DNA of 24,813 nt from CAZUSP01 sp964623505 (GTDB taxonomy: Bacteria; Patescibacteriota; Minisyncoccia; Minisyncoccales; UBA1441), in NCBI GenBank assembly GCA_964623505.1, contig CAZUSP010000007.1:1-24813 (forward strand), given 5' to 3'. Below, piece by piece: positions 1-6,549 of the stretch. The notes under the pieces are model-generated. The model was not told the origin of the DNA. It saw nothing but the letters and a program-made list of their open reading frames with translations, and did not search any database. A program made the translations under genes and the position numbers. Position 1 is the first letter of the stretch. The number at the start of each line of letters is the position of its first letter.

Positions 1-1
1 T

Positions 2-244
2 TATTTGAAAAGCAGCGTTTTAAAGGTTGCCCATCACGGCAGTCGTCACTCCAGCCGAGATGAGTTTCTGGAGGCCGTGGCGCCGGAAGTAGCCGTGATC
101 CAAGTCGGGGCCGACAATCAATATGGTCATCCGAGCGGAGAGGTTGTTGATCGATTGAGTGGTCGATCGGCTGCCATTCGGAGAACCGATCTTGATGGCG
201 ACATTAAATTTATTAGCAATGGTTTAAATTATTATTATGAATAA
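2..244 (+). CDS. ComEC/Rec2-like metallo-beta-lactamase domain, C-terminal fragment
   Basis: Only the last 80 codons are present; the frame is open to the window edge, so the gene begins upstream. The peptide carries LKVAHHGSRHSS followed by VGADNQYGHPS and a final RTDLDGDI, the pattern of the C-terminal metallo-beta-lactamase-like domain of ComEC/Rec2 DNA-uptake channel proteins (HHGS is a metal-ligand-type motif; YGHP and RTD-G are the usual end of the domain). In the family this domain is attached to a membrane channel that imports single-stranded DNA. A free-standing MBL hydrolase of the same superfamily cannot be excluded because the membrane part is off-window. Its stop overlaps the ndk start region by 8 bases, suggesting co-transcription. 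Confidence 0.8.
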   Translation, partial: YLKSSVLKVAHHGSRHSSRDEFLEAVAPEVAVIQVGADNQYGHPSGEVVDRLSGRSAAIRRTDLDGDIKFISNGLNYYYE

Positions 245-818
245 CGAAGAAAAAACACTGGTTTTAATCAAACCGGATGGAGTGAAGAGAGGGCTGGTCG
301 GCGAGATTATCTCTCGGATCGAGAAGCGGGGATTAAAGATAGTTTCCCTGGAGATGATCTGGGCCCGCCGGGAGCAGGTGGACCGGCATTATCCCCAAGA
401 CCGGGCTTGGCTGGAAAGAATTGGCCAAAAGACTATGGCCAACTACGAGAAATATGGCTTGGATCTGAAAAAAGAATTGAATCTGGAAGACCCTTATCAG
501 ATCGGCCGGGTAGTTCGGGGCTGGTTGCTGGATTATCTGATCTCTGGCCCGATGGTCAAAGCGGTGGTCAGCGGTAATCATGCCATTGATATGGTCCGGA
601 AAATCATTGGTGACACTATGCCGACTCAGGCGCAGATGGGTACCATTCGAGGAGATTTTTCAATTGATGATGCGGCTCGGGCCAATCGCGAGCAGCGCTC
701 CATCCGCAACATTATTCATGCTTCTGAAAATCCCGAAGAAGCAGCCAATGAGCTTAATCTCTGGACTTCGGCCGAAGAGGTTTTTGATTATCATCTGCCG
801 ACCGAAGAGGTGATGTGA
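237..818 (+). CDS. ndk: Nucleoside diphosphate kinase, long form
   Basis: Cytosolic enzyme that transfers the gamma phosphate between nucleoside tri- and diphosphates through a phosphohistidine. The N-terminus TLVLIKPDGVKRGLVGEI is the family signature, and the catalytic histidine is H161 in NIIHASENPEEA. At 193 residues it is about 45 longer than the usual bacterial enzyme. The extra length is an insertion at about residues 50-95 (from HYPQDRAWLERI to YQIGRVVRG) between the first helices and the ISGPMVKAVV strand. Long forms of this kind are familiar to me from CPR and some archaeal genomes. The start ATG lies inside the end of the upstream ComEC-like frame, so the two are probably translated in tandem. 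Confidence 0.95.
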   Translation: MNNEEKTLVLIKPDGVKRGLVGEIISRIEKRGLKIVSLEMIWARREQVDRHYPQDRAWLERIGQKTMANYEKYGLDLKKELNLEDPYQIGRVVRGWLLDYLISGPMVKAVVSGNHAIDMVRKIIGDTMPTQAQMGTIRGDFSIDDAARANREQRSIRNIIHASENPEEAANELNLWTSAEEVFDYHLPTEEVM

Positions 819-825
819 TTTTGGT

Positions 826-854
826 TTGACATTCCAGTTTGGCTGCCTTAAAAT
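826..854 (+). promoter_or_regulatory. Sigma-70 promoter before rod RNA and iscS-like gene
   Basis: TTGACA at 826-831, a 17-base spacer, then TAAAAT at 849-854 (6/6 and 5/6 consensus matches). The expected start, seven bases after the -10 box, is G861. That is exactly the first base of the long hairpin at 861-999, which strengthens both calls. Confidence 0.75.
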
Positions 855-860
855 AAACTT

Positions 861-1010
861 GCTCCGTGATCCCCCTGATTGTATTTCAAAGACAAACTTA
901 CTTATCGGGAGCCCTAATTGGTCAAGCCCGTGGGCTTGCTCTGCGGGCACCCACCTAGTATCATTTCTTTGAATTTCTTTCGGCGGGGCTCTCCGGAGCA
1001 TAATTGTTTT
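861..1010 (+). ncRNA. Long rod-like hairpin RNA, 6S-like or leader
   Basis: From the predicted transcription start the sequence folds on itself along its full length: 861-866 GCTCCG with 994-999 CGGAGC; 871-874 CCCC with 985-988 GGGG; 885-892 TTCAAAGA with 966-973 TCTTTGAA; 899-902 TACT with 957-960 AGTA; 908-912 GGAGC with 938-942 GCTCT; and an apical hairpin 923-928 CAAGCC / 933-938 GGCTTG closed by CGTG. The last two helices compete for G938. After the basal stem comes a U-rich ATAATTGTTTT, like a weak terminator. A promoter-driven rod of about 140-150 bases with internal bubbles is the architecture of 6S RNA, but I see no diagnostic primary-sequence motif. It may instead be the regulated leader of the cysteine desulfurase gene that begins at 1011. 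Confidence 0.5.
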
Positions 1011-2204
1011 ATGTTTGGCCGGAAATCCGTCTATTTTGATTATGCCGCCACGACCTATACCGACCCAAAGGTTTGCCGGGCAATGCAGCCCTGCCTTGGT
1101 CGTTATTTTGGCAATGCCGGTTCTTTGCATGGTTTTGGCCGGGAGGCCAAGAGATTGATCGAACGAGCGCGCGGTCAGCTGGCCGAAGCTTTATCCTGCC
1201 GGTCCGAAGAGATTGTCTTCACTGGTTCCGGCACAGAGAGCGACAATTTGGCCGTTTTGGGGGTGGCCCGGGCCTATGCTGAATATGGTCGTCACGTGGT
1301 TGCGACCACCATTGAGCATAAAGCGGTGCTCAATCCGATTAAGAAATTAGCCGAAGAGGGTTTTCAAACGGATCTTGTACCGGTTAATAATGACGGACTG
1401 GTTGATCTGGTCAAACTGGCTGAAAAGATCAAAGATGAGACTATCCTAGTCTCGGTTATTTATGCTAACAATGAGATCGGAGTGATCGAGCCGGTCAGTC
1501 AGATCGGCCGGCAGATAAGAGAGATCCGGGCTGATCGCCTCAAAAGGGGAGTCAAGACCCCGATATTTTTTCATACTGACGCCTGCCAGGCGGCTGCCTA
1601 TCTTTCTTTGCGAGTGGACGGGCTGGGAGCAGACTTGTTGACTCTGAACGGAAGCAAGATCTACGGACCCAAGGGCATGGGAGCTCTTTACCTGAAATCG
1701 GGCACCAGGATCTTGCCGATTATGCGAGGCGGGGATCAAGAGAGGGGGGTCAGGCCGGGCACCGAGAATGTTCCGGGCATTGTCGGCTTAGGGCTGGCTC
1801 TGCAGATGGCTCAAGAACAGGGGGAATTAGAAACAAAAAGACAGACCGATCTAAGGGATTATTTTATTGAAAGATTGCTTAAAGAAATTCCGGATGTTGT
1901 TTTAAACGGTCACTCCCAGGCCAGAATGCCCAACAACATCAACGTCTCGGTTTTGGGCATAGAAGGGGAGTCGATGCTTCTTTGGCTGGATAAATATGGC
2001 ATTGCCGCCTCAACTGGTTCCGCTTGTGATTCTAAGAGTCTGGAGCCGTCCCATGTTATTTTAGCTTTGGGCAAATCCCATGAATACGCTCATGGAAGTT
2101 TAAGGTTGAGCTTAGGGCGCCGGACCAGCAAAAAAGAGATTGATTATTTCATGGATGTTTTTCCGGATATTGTTGAAAAATTAAGAAACATCTCCCCGGC
2201 ATGA
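1011..2204 (+). CDS. Cysteine desulfurase, IscS/NifS family
   Basis: PLP enzyme that takes sulfur from L-cysteine for Fe-S clusters and tRNA thiolation. I chose ATG 1011 because the conserved protein begins with VYFDYAATT just after it; the open frame reaches back to 918 but that part lies inside the hairpin RNA. With this start it is 397 residues. Visible sites: GTESDN (cofactor region), HTDACQAA (Asp and Gln that hold PLP), the Schiff-base lysine K216 in NGSKIYGPKG, and active-site C339 in STGSACDSKSLEPSH. The family's usual His before the lysine (GHK) is Ser here. The only candidate Shine-Dalgarno, GGAG at 995-998, lies in the basal stem of the upstream hairpin. Its stop overlaps the next start as ATGA. 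It probably also supplies sulfur for MnmA, encoded further downstream. Confidence 0.93.
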   Translation: MFGRKSVYFDYAATTYTDPKVCRAMQPCLGRYFGNAGSLHGFGREAKRLIERARGQLAEALSCRSEEIVFTGSGTESDNLAVLGVARAYAEYGRHVVATTIEHKAVLNPIKKLAEEGFQTDLVPVNNDGLVDLVKLAEKIKDETILVSVIYANNEIGVIEPVSQIGRQIREIRADRLKRGVKTPIFFHTDACQAAAYLSLRVDGLGADLLTLNGSKIYGPKGMGALYLKSGTRILPIMRGGDQERGVRPGTENVPGIVGLGLALQMAQEQGELETKRQTDLRDYFIERLLKEIPDVVLNGHSQARMPNNINVSVLGIEGESMLLWLDKYGIAASTGSACDSKSLEPSHVILALGKSHEYAHGSLRLSLGRRTSKKEIDYFMDVFPDIVEKLRNISPA

Positions 2205-2851
2205 AAGGTGACGTTGTTTCGGACAGTTCTGGCTGGGCCTATTCTGATAAGGTCAAGGATCACTTTTTTCATCCTCGCAACTTTATGGCTGGAGAGCCCC
2301 GAGAAGGAGATTTTGATGCCGTTGGCCAAGCGGGGAGTTTGGCCTGCGGGGATATTATGAAGATGTGGATCAAGATCGATCCTGAACAGGACAGAGTGGT
2401 TGATCTTAAGTGGCGCACTTTTGGCTGTGCTTCGGCTTTGGCGGCTACCTCGGTCTTCTCGGAGATGGTCCTCAAGAATGGCGGTTTAAAGATCAGCGAG
2501 GTCATCAAGATCACTCCCCAGGATATTATGGAGGAGCTGGGCGGTCTGCCGGCTCGGAAAGCCCATTGTTCGGTTTTGGCCGACAAAGCCTTTCGTCAGA
2601 CCTTAAATAACTATTTTCGGGCTCGCGGAGAGCACCAGAGAATAATTACCGACGGCTCCAAGATCATCGATGCTGATCTGAACATCACCGAGCAGGATAT
2701 TGCCAATGCCGTTCGCGGAGGGGCCAGGGACCTGGCTGATGTTCAGGATCGTCTCAAGGCGGGGGTTGGCAACCCCAGGGTCAGGGCTAAGATTGAACGG
2801 TTGATAGAGTTTTATCGCCGCCAGATCGGCAATTGTCCGGGGGCCGAGTAA
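2201..2851 (+). CDS. NifU-like Fe-S scaffold with Cys-less Bfd-like domain
   Basis: Residues about 14-140 are an IscU/NifU N-terminal scaffold with the three cluster-ligand cysteines in place: C49 (ACGD, with the conserved Asp), C76 (FGCASA) and C123 (AHCS). Residues about 154-203 match the Bfd-like [2Fe-2S] domain found in the middle of NifU (ITEQDIANAVRGGARDLADV, then KAGVG), but all four cysteine positions are replaced: D157 and D159 where NifU has C-x-C, and N191 and V194 where it has C-x2-C. The C-terminal Nfu domain is absent. The scaffold half should therefore work with the cysteine desulfurase directly upstream (4-base overlap), while the second domain cannot bind a cluster and may be a docking module. 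It is 216 residues long. Confidence 0.88.
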   Translation: MKGDVVSDSSGWAYSDKVKDHFFHPRNFMAGEPREGDFDAVGQAGSLACGDIMKMWIKIDPEQDRVVDLKWRTFGCASALAATSVFSEMVLKNGGLKISEVIKITPQDIMEELGGLPARKAHCSVLADKAFRQTLNNYFRARGEHQRIITDGSKIIDADLNITEQDIANAVRGGARDLADVQDRLKAGVGNPRVRAKIERLIEFYRRQIGNCPGAE

Positions 2852-3039
2852 ATTTAGGCTAAAAAGATCAAAACCTTCAAAGATGCTTATAGCCGTCAGT
2901 GGACGAAGGGCTAAGTTTTCAGGCGACCATCGGTCAGCTGAAATTCGAAACAAGCAAGAGGGTGGTCTAACCAGATAAAACAGGTTAGCCGACAACTGCC
3001 TGACAATTGAAATTAGATTGATTTACAGCAGAACGGTAG
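2852..3039 (+). other. Gene-free stretch with three hairpins
   Basis: No credible coding frame. Three stable stem-loops follow each other: 2890-2913 (TAGCC-GTC / GAC-GGCTA with a bulge), 2917-2943 (TTTCAG, 2x2 internal loop, GACC-ATC-GGTC, CTGAAA) and 2964-2990 (GG-CTAACC / GGTTAGCC). The ten-base word CTGCCTGACA occurs at 2996-3005 and again at 3220-3229. I tested by eye for RNase P RNA, tmRNA, SRP RNA and group I/II intron core motifs and saw none. It could be the 3' UTR of the Fe-S operon or a small RNA of unknown type. Confidence 0.35.
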
Positions 3040-3330
3040 ATAAAAAATAAGGAAAAGGTTGTATAGCTCATAGAGCAGAAAGGGAAGGCAACTTCGTGAG
3101 AGATCACGAAGCGGATTGGCGTGTCTCGACAATATATGGATCTGATCATTTCAGAACTTGTTGCGAGGAAAAAGTGGTCAAGACTAGAGGCGCCCGAAAT
3201 GATTTTATGTTTCAAAAGCCTGCCTGACAGAGGACAGGTTGCTGCGACTGAAGGAACGGCCGGAAAACGTGCGCTGTATTTTCGGTGGACCCCAGAGCGG
3301 TGGAGCTTATCTGTTGTTGACATACGTTAA
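3040..3330 (+). pseudogene. Decayed winged helix-turn-helix regulator
   Basis: One frame translates as EKVV-stop-LIEQKGKATS-stop, then EITKRIGVSRQYMDLI and ISELVARKKW, which has the spacing of a winged-helix DNA-binding domain (helix 1, a KGK turn, the EI..RIGVSRQY recognition helix, then the wing). Two in-frame stops, TAG 3064-3066 and TGA 3097-3099, interrupt it. UGA is a normal terminator in this window, so recoding is unlikely. The intact remainder runs to TAA 3328-3330. The TGA sits inside a perfect 8-bp hairpin with a GAGA loop (3092-3111). I infer a dead regulator, perhaps once linked to the sigma factor gene 50 bases downstream. The resemblance is by pattern only. Confidence 0.4.
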
Positions 3331-3345
3331 TTGTTTTACTATGTA
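3317..3345 (+). promoter_or_regulatory. Promoter inside an inverted repeat before the sigma gene
   Basis: A perfect -35 TTGACA (3317-3322), a 17-base spacer and a weak -10 TATGTA (3340-3345). The inverted repeat TGTTGAC (3315-3321) / GTCAACA (3347-3353), with inner ATA / TAT matches, encloses the whole promoter. It could be an operator or, in the transcript, a small stem. Confidence 0.45.
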
Positions 3346-3368
3346 AGTCAACACTGCTCTTGAACGTT

Positions 3369-3377
3369 AGGAGGTGG
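3369..3377 (+). promoter_or_regulatory. Strong Shine-Dalgarno deciding a GTG start
   Basis: AGGAGGTGG lies seven bases before GTG 3383. Few other genes here have a motif this strong, so it fixes the sigma factor start and implies efficient translation. Confidence 0.75.
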
Positions 3378-3382
3378 TTTGA

Positions 3383-4156
3383 GTGGATGGGTATTTGACC
3401 GAGATAGCCCGCCTTCCAATACTTAGTACAGATCAAGAACTGTGCCTAGCTAGGAAGGCCGAGGCCGGAAACCAGGCCGCCTGTGATCAATTAGTCAGAG
3501 GCTGTCTGAGATTGGTGGTCTCAATCGCCCATAGATACAAGAGCGGAGCGCCATTTGCTGACCTGGTCCAGGCTGGTAATCTGGCTCTGGTTGAGGCGGT
3601 CAAAGCGTTTGACTGGCGTCGAGGCTATCGGCTGGCAACTTTCGCCACCTGGCGGATCCGGAAGGCCATGCTGAACACCATTGAGGCGGAAGCACTGGTT
3701 CACCTGCCTCATAATGTCCACTGGCGAATTCGTAAACTTCGGGAAGCAGCCGACCTTTTCTTCGTTGAGAATGGGCGGCCGCCGACAGTAAACGAGCTGG
3801 CTAAGCTGATGGAGATCAGCCCGGCTGAGATTATGGTAGCCAGGCGGGCTGTCCGCCTGATCAATGAAATAATCTCGGTCGATGTAAAGGAAACCAAAGG
3901 AGAAGATCTTTTTCGGGGCAGTTTCCAGTCGGAAGAGGGGCCGTTCATTCGGTCTCGAAATCTAGCTCGATTGCTAGATAAACTGGACCCAGGGGAAAAG
4001 ATGGTGATCGAGCTTCTTTATGGGCTGAATGGCCACCAGGTCTTCAGCCAAAGAGAAGCAGCCGAGCGGATGGGTATTCATCCGCAAGCAGTCCGCAAGC
4101 TCCACCGGTCAGTCATAGCCAAACTTAGGGAGAGCCTGGGTAGTGTGGTCCCGTGA
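3383..4156 (+). CDS. Small sigma-70 family RNA polymerase sigma factor
   Basis: Directs RNA polymerase to promoters. The 257 residues hold region 1.2 (YLTEIARLPILSTDQELCLA, about 4-23), region 2 (LRLVVSIAHRYKSG to RLATFATWRIRKAM, about 42-98), region 3 (RPPTVNELAKLMEIS) and region 4 with its helix-turn-helix (FSQREAAERMGIHPQAVRKL, about 222-241). It lacks the long N-terminal part of a housekeeping RpoD, so it is an alternative (group 2/3-like) factor. The Trp-Trp pair of region 2.3 used in promoter melting reads W-R here (ATWRIRKAM), and the region 2.2 QEGN reads QAGN, which suggests altered melting or core contact. The start is GTG behind AGGAGG, and a terminator overlaps its stop codon, so it forms a monocistronic unit. 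Confidence 0.88.
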   Translation: MDGYLTEIARLPILSTDQELCLARKAEAGNQAACDQLVRGCLRLVVSIAHRYKSGAPFADLVQAGNLALVEAVKAFDWRRGYRLATFATWRIRKAMLNTIEAEALVHLPHNVHWRIRKLREAADLFFVENGRPPTVNELAKLMEISPAEIMVARRAVRLINEIISVDVKETKGEDLFRGSFQSEEGPFIRSRNLARLLDKLDPGEKMVIELLYGLNGHQVFSQREAAERMGIHPQAVRKLHRSVIAKLRESLGSVVP

Positions 4157-4189
4157 CGTCGTGTGACGTTCACGGGGCTTCCTTTTTTT
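4150..4189 (+). terminator. Rho-independent terminator of the sigma gene
   Basis: CCCGTGA-CGTC (4150-4160), loop GTGT, then GACG-T-TCACGGG (4165-4176) with one bulged T, followed by a run of seven T at 4183-4189. The 5' arm contains the TGA stop codon of the sigma factor gene. Confidence 0.85.
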
Positions 4190-4207
4190 AATAATTGATC
4201 ATAAAAT

Positions 4208-5155
4208 ATGGCTATGGGTCCAATGGTTTTCTTGGTTAATCTATTCGCTGGTCAGACAATGAATAGTGCGCCCCCTATTTTTCAGCGGATCAAGGCCTCT
4301 TTCCCGGAGGCCGAGATAGTTTTGGTTAAAAAAAAAGATTTTAACTTTGACCAAGAAGTGGGGGAGAGACAAAGAATGGGCGTCAAGGTTTTTGTTGGCT
4401 TTGGCGGTGACGGCACCCTTAATCGGATTGCCAACTCTCTTGATCGGTCTGATCCAGAGGTTGTTTTGGGCGTTATTCCAGCCGGAACGGCCAACGACAT
4501 CGCGGCCGGGTTGAATATTCCCAGCAATTTCGATCAAGCTTTGGAGGTGATTAAAAAAGGCCGCACCCGCTCGATTGATATCGGCCAAGTTAACGACCAG
4601 ATATTCTTGAGCACATTGAGCTTCGGAACAGATGCCGAGATAAATAAGCTGGCTCTGGAGATCAAGCCTAATTTTCAAAAGATAAGGGCGCCCCGAGCGG
4701 CCTATGTGGCGGCCGCGGCGGCCATGATGATTCGGAAGGAAAGATTCTGGTCTTTGAAGATCAAAGCCGATGGTCGCGAGATTGACTCTCGCGGTCTCTC
4801 TTTTTTAACGATCACTAATTTTGCCCGTTATGGCAGCATCTTCTATCTTCATCCGGGGGCCCGGCCGGACGATGGCCGGCTGAATGCCTGTCTGATGCGA
4901 CAAACACCCAACTGGCAGCTTCCGCTGGCTGTTTTCGAGGTCATCAGCCAGATGCATCTTAAAGATCCCGGACGTTTTTCTTTCTTGACTTTTCGGGAGA
5001 TGATAATTGAGAGTAAGGACAAACTAGAAGGCCAGGTTGACGGCAGTCCGGTTGTTTTGGAGCCGAAGGCAAAGGTGTCAGTTAAACCCAAAATGTTGTC
5101 TGTTTTGGCTCCGGTTGAGAGCCAGTCTGTCGGATGCAGCAGTGATGGAAAATAA
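4208..5155 (+). CDS. Diacylglycerol/lipid kinase family protein (DagK/YegS-like)
   Basis: Expected to phosphorylate a lipid such as diacylglycerol with ATP at the inner membrane face. The nucleotide-binding signature GGDGTLNRIAN is at residues 66-76 and VIPAGTANDIAAGLNIP at about 89-105, both diagnostic of the DAGK catalytic domain. The later SFGTDAEINKLA and the end VDGSPVVLEPK are the second-domain features. The usual glutamate in GGDGT-x-N-E is Arg (LNRIAN). At 315 residues the length is normal. ATG 4208 has no Shine-Dalgarno; ATG 4214 or 4223 are possible because the first beta strand (MVFLVNLFAG) begins at 4223. It follows the sigma-factor terminator directly, so it needs its own promoter, which I cannot place. 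Confidence 0.88.
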   Translation: MAMGPMVFLVNLFAGQTMNSAPPIFQRIKASFPEAEIVLVKKKDFNFDQEVGERQRMGVKVFVGFGGDGTLNRIANSLDRSDPEVVLGVIPAGTANDIAAGLNIPSNFDQALEVIKKGRTRSIDIGQVNDQIFLSTLSFGTDAEINKLALEIKPNFQKIRAPRAAYVAAAAAMMIRKERFWSLKIKADGREIDSRGLSFLTITNFARYGSIFYLHPGARPDDGRLNACLMRQTPNWQLPLAVFEVISQMHLKDPGRFSFLTFREMIIESKDKLEGQVDGSPVVLEPKAKVSVKPKMLSVLAPVESQSVGCSSDGK

Positions 5156-5207
5156 AGGAGCAAGCGTAATTATTTTTCATGGTGACAGGTTAATTCTCAT
5201 AATTTAA

Positions 5208-6362
5208 ATGTTTCAGTTCAGGGTTTTTAAAAAATCAAAGAAGAGCCGGGCCAGGGTGGGGGAGATAACCACCCCTCATGGCCGGATTCAGACACCGGCC
5301 TTTATGCCGGTGGCCACTTTGGGCGTGATCAAGGCCGGATTGAGCCAGGAAGAAACAATTCAGTCGGGAGTTCAGTGCCAAATTACCAACTCTTTTCATT
5401 TTATTGATCTTGATTCATTGGATCAAGTCGAGAAGATGGGCGGTTTGCATCAGTTTTTCAACTTCAAAAAACCCATTTTCACTGATTCGGGCGGATTTCA
5501 AATATTTTCTTTGGGCAAGGGGAGCGAGTATGGTTTAGGCAAAATGGGTTCTATCTTTCCCGGTGAGGGCGGAGAACGAAAAAGGGGGCGCAACCTGTTG
5601 AAAATTGGCCCAAGGGGGGCCAGGTTCAGATCTCCCCGAGACGGGCGGGAAATACTGCTCACTCCGGAGATGGCTTATCGGGTTCAAAAGAAACTGGGTG
5701 CTGACTTTATTTATCTTTTAGATGTTTGCGGCACTCCCCTGGATGACTATAAAACGGCCCAAAGAGAGATGATGTTAAGTCATCAGTGGTTTCGGCGGTT
5801 TTTAGCTGTCCGCCGGAAAGATAGCCAAAAGAAGCAACAGGAGGTCTTTGGCATTGTTCAGGGCGGCATCTATCAAGATCTAAGAGAACAGTCGGCTCGT
5901 TTCGTCAACCAATTAGATGTTTTTGGCATAGCTATTGGCGGCGCCCTGGGAAAGAATAAAAAAGAGATGAGCCGAATAATTTCTTGGGTTCAAAAAGTAG
6001 CTGATCCGGAAAGGCCCCGGCATCTTCTGGGCATCGGCGACCTTGATGTTTTAGAAAAGATCATCAAGCTGGGGATTGACTTGTTTGATTGCGCCTTGCC
6101 GACCCGGGTGGCTCGCCACGGGCAAGCTTTTACTACTTACGGGGCGATAAACATCAAATCAAGCCGTTATAGCTGTGTTTTTCGACCGATCGAGCGAAGC
6201 TGTTCGTGTCCGACTTGTCAGAATTATAATCTATCCCAGCTGAACTTCTTATTTCGAGCCAAAGAACAGCTGGCCGGTAAGTTATTAACCATGCATAACT
6301 TGTTCTTTTTAGAGAGTCGGCTGGGAAAGATAAGGGAAAAGATTGGGCTTGGTTTATTCTAA
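5208..6362 (+). CDS. tgt: tRNA-guanine transglycosylase, divergent
   Basis: Exchanges guanine-34 of GUN-anticodon tRNAs for a queuosine precursor. Visible sites: TDSGGFQ (92-98), VQGG (217-220), the nucleophile motif DCALPTR (294-300) and the zinc site C332, C334, C337, H363. Differences from classical bacterial enzymes: DVC at 172-174 instead of DEC; IGGALGKN at 243-250 where the family has IGGLAVGEG, so one residue is missing and the pocket glutamate is Lys; and an insertion of about 25 residues at 105-135 rich in Gly, Lys and Arg. No queuosine biosynthesis gene is in the window, so it probably uses a salvaged base. Of 384 residues. The start ATG has no Shine-Dalgarno; a CATAAT box lies just before it. 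Confidence 0.92.
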   Translation: MFQFRVFKKSKKSRARVGEITTPHGRIQTPAFMPVATLGVIKAGLSQEETIQSGVQCQITNSFHFIDLDSLDQVEKMGGLHQFFNFKKPIFTDSGGFQIFSLGKGSEYGLGKMGSIFPGEGGERKRGRNLLKIGPRGARFRSPRDGREILLTPEMAYRVQKKLGADFIYLLDVCGTPLDDYKTAQREMMLSHQWFRRFLAVRRKDSQKKQQEVFGIVQGGIYQDLREQSARFVNQLDVFGIAIGGALGKNKKEMSRIISWVQKVADPERPRHLLGIGDLDVLEKIIKLGIDLFDCALPTRVARHGQAFTTYGAINIKSSRYSCVFRPIERSCSCPTCQNYNLSQLNFLFRAKEQLAGKLLTMHNLFFLESRLGKIREKIGLGLF

Positions 6363-6549
6363 AAGATAAAAAGGCGCGGCTTGCTTCGTAGAACGGAAAC
6401 GAGTTGTTTCCCCTGAAATTATTCCCGACCATTTGTTTTTTCAAAGAAATTCAATTAGAATCAAAAAAGCGGCATCAAGAGTTGGAAAAGAAAGAAAAAT
6501 AATAGAAAAAAAGATCAAAGCTGGATTTTAAAAAACAATTGTCCCACTA
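6363..6549 (+). other. A-rich spacer between tgt and mnmA
   Basis: No coding frame, tRNA or clear terminator seen. It marks a change from the G+C-richer left part to the visibly A+T-richer block that starts with mnmA. Confidence 0.4.

Noticed and set aside
918..1010. N-terminal extension of the cysteine desulfurase frame
   Set aside because: The protein homology begins at the ATG 1011, and the extension lies in the structured RNA and has no family similarity.
3064..3111. Selenocysteine or recoded UGA/UAG in the winged-helix frame
   Set aside because: A hairpin surrounds the TGA, but it does not follow it as a bacterial SECIS would, an additional TAG lies upstream, and UGA is a normal stop in this window.
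2603..3323. Minus-strand open frames of 112 and 130 codons
   Set aside because: One overlaps the NifU-like gene, both have random-looking composition, and no motif or start signal supports them.
2852..3330. RNase P RNA, tmRNA or group I/II intron
   Set aside because: A GACTAGA word and several hairpins prompted the check, but the conserved core elements of these RNAs are absent on both strands.
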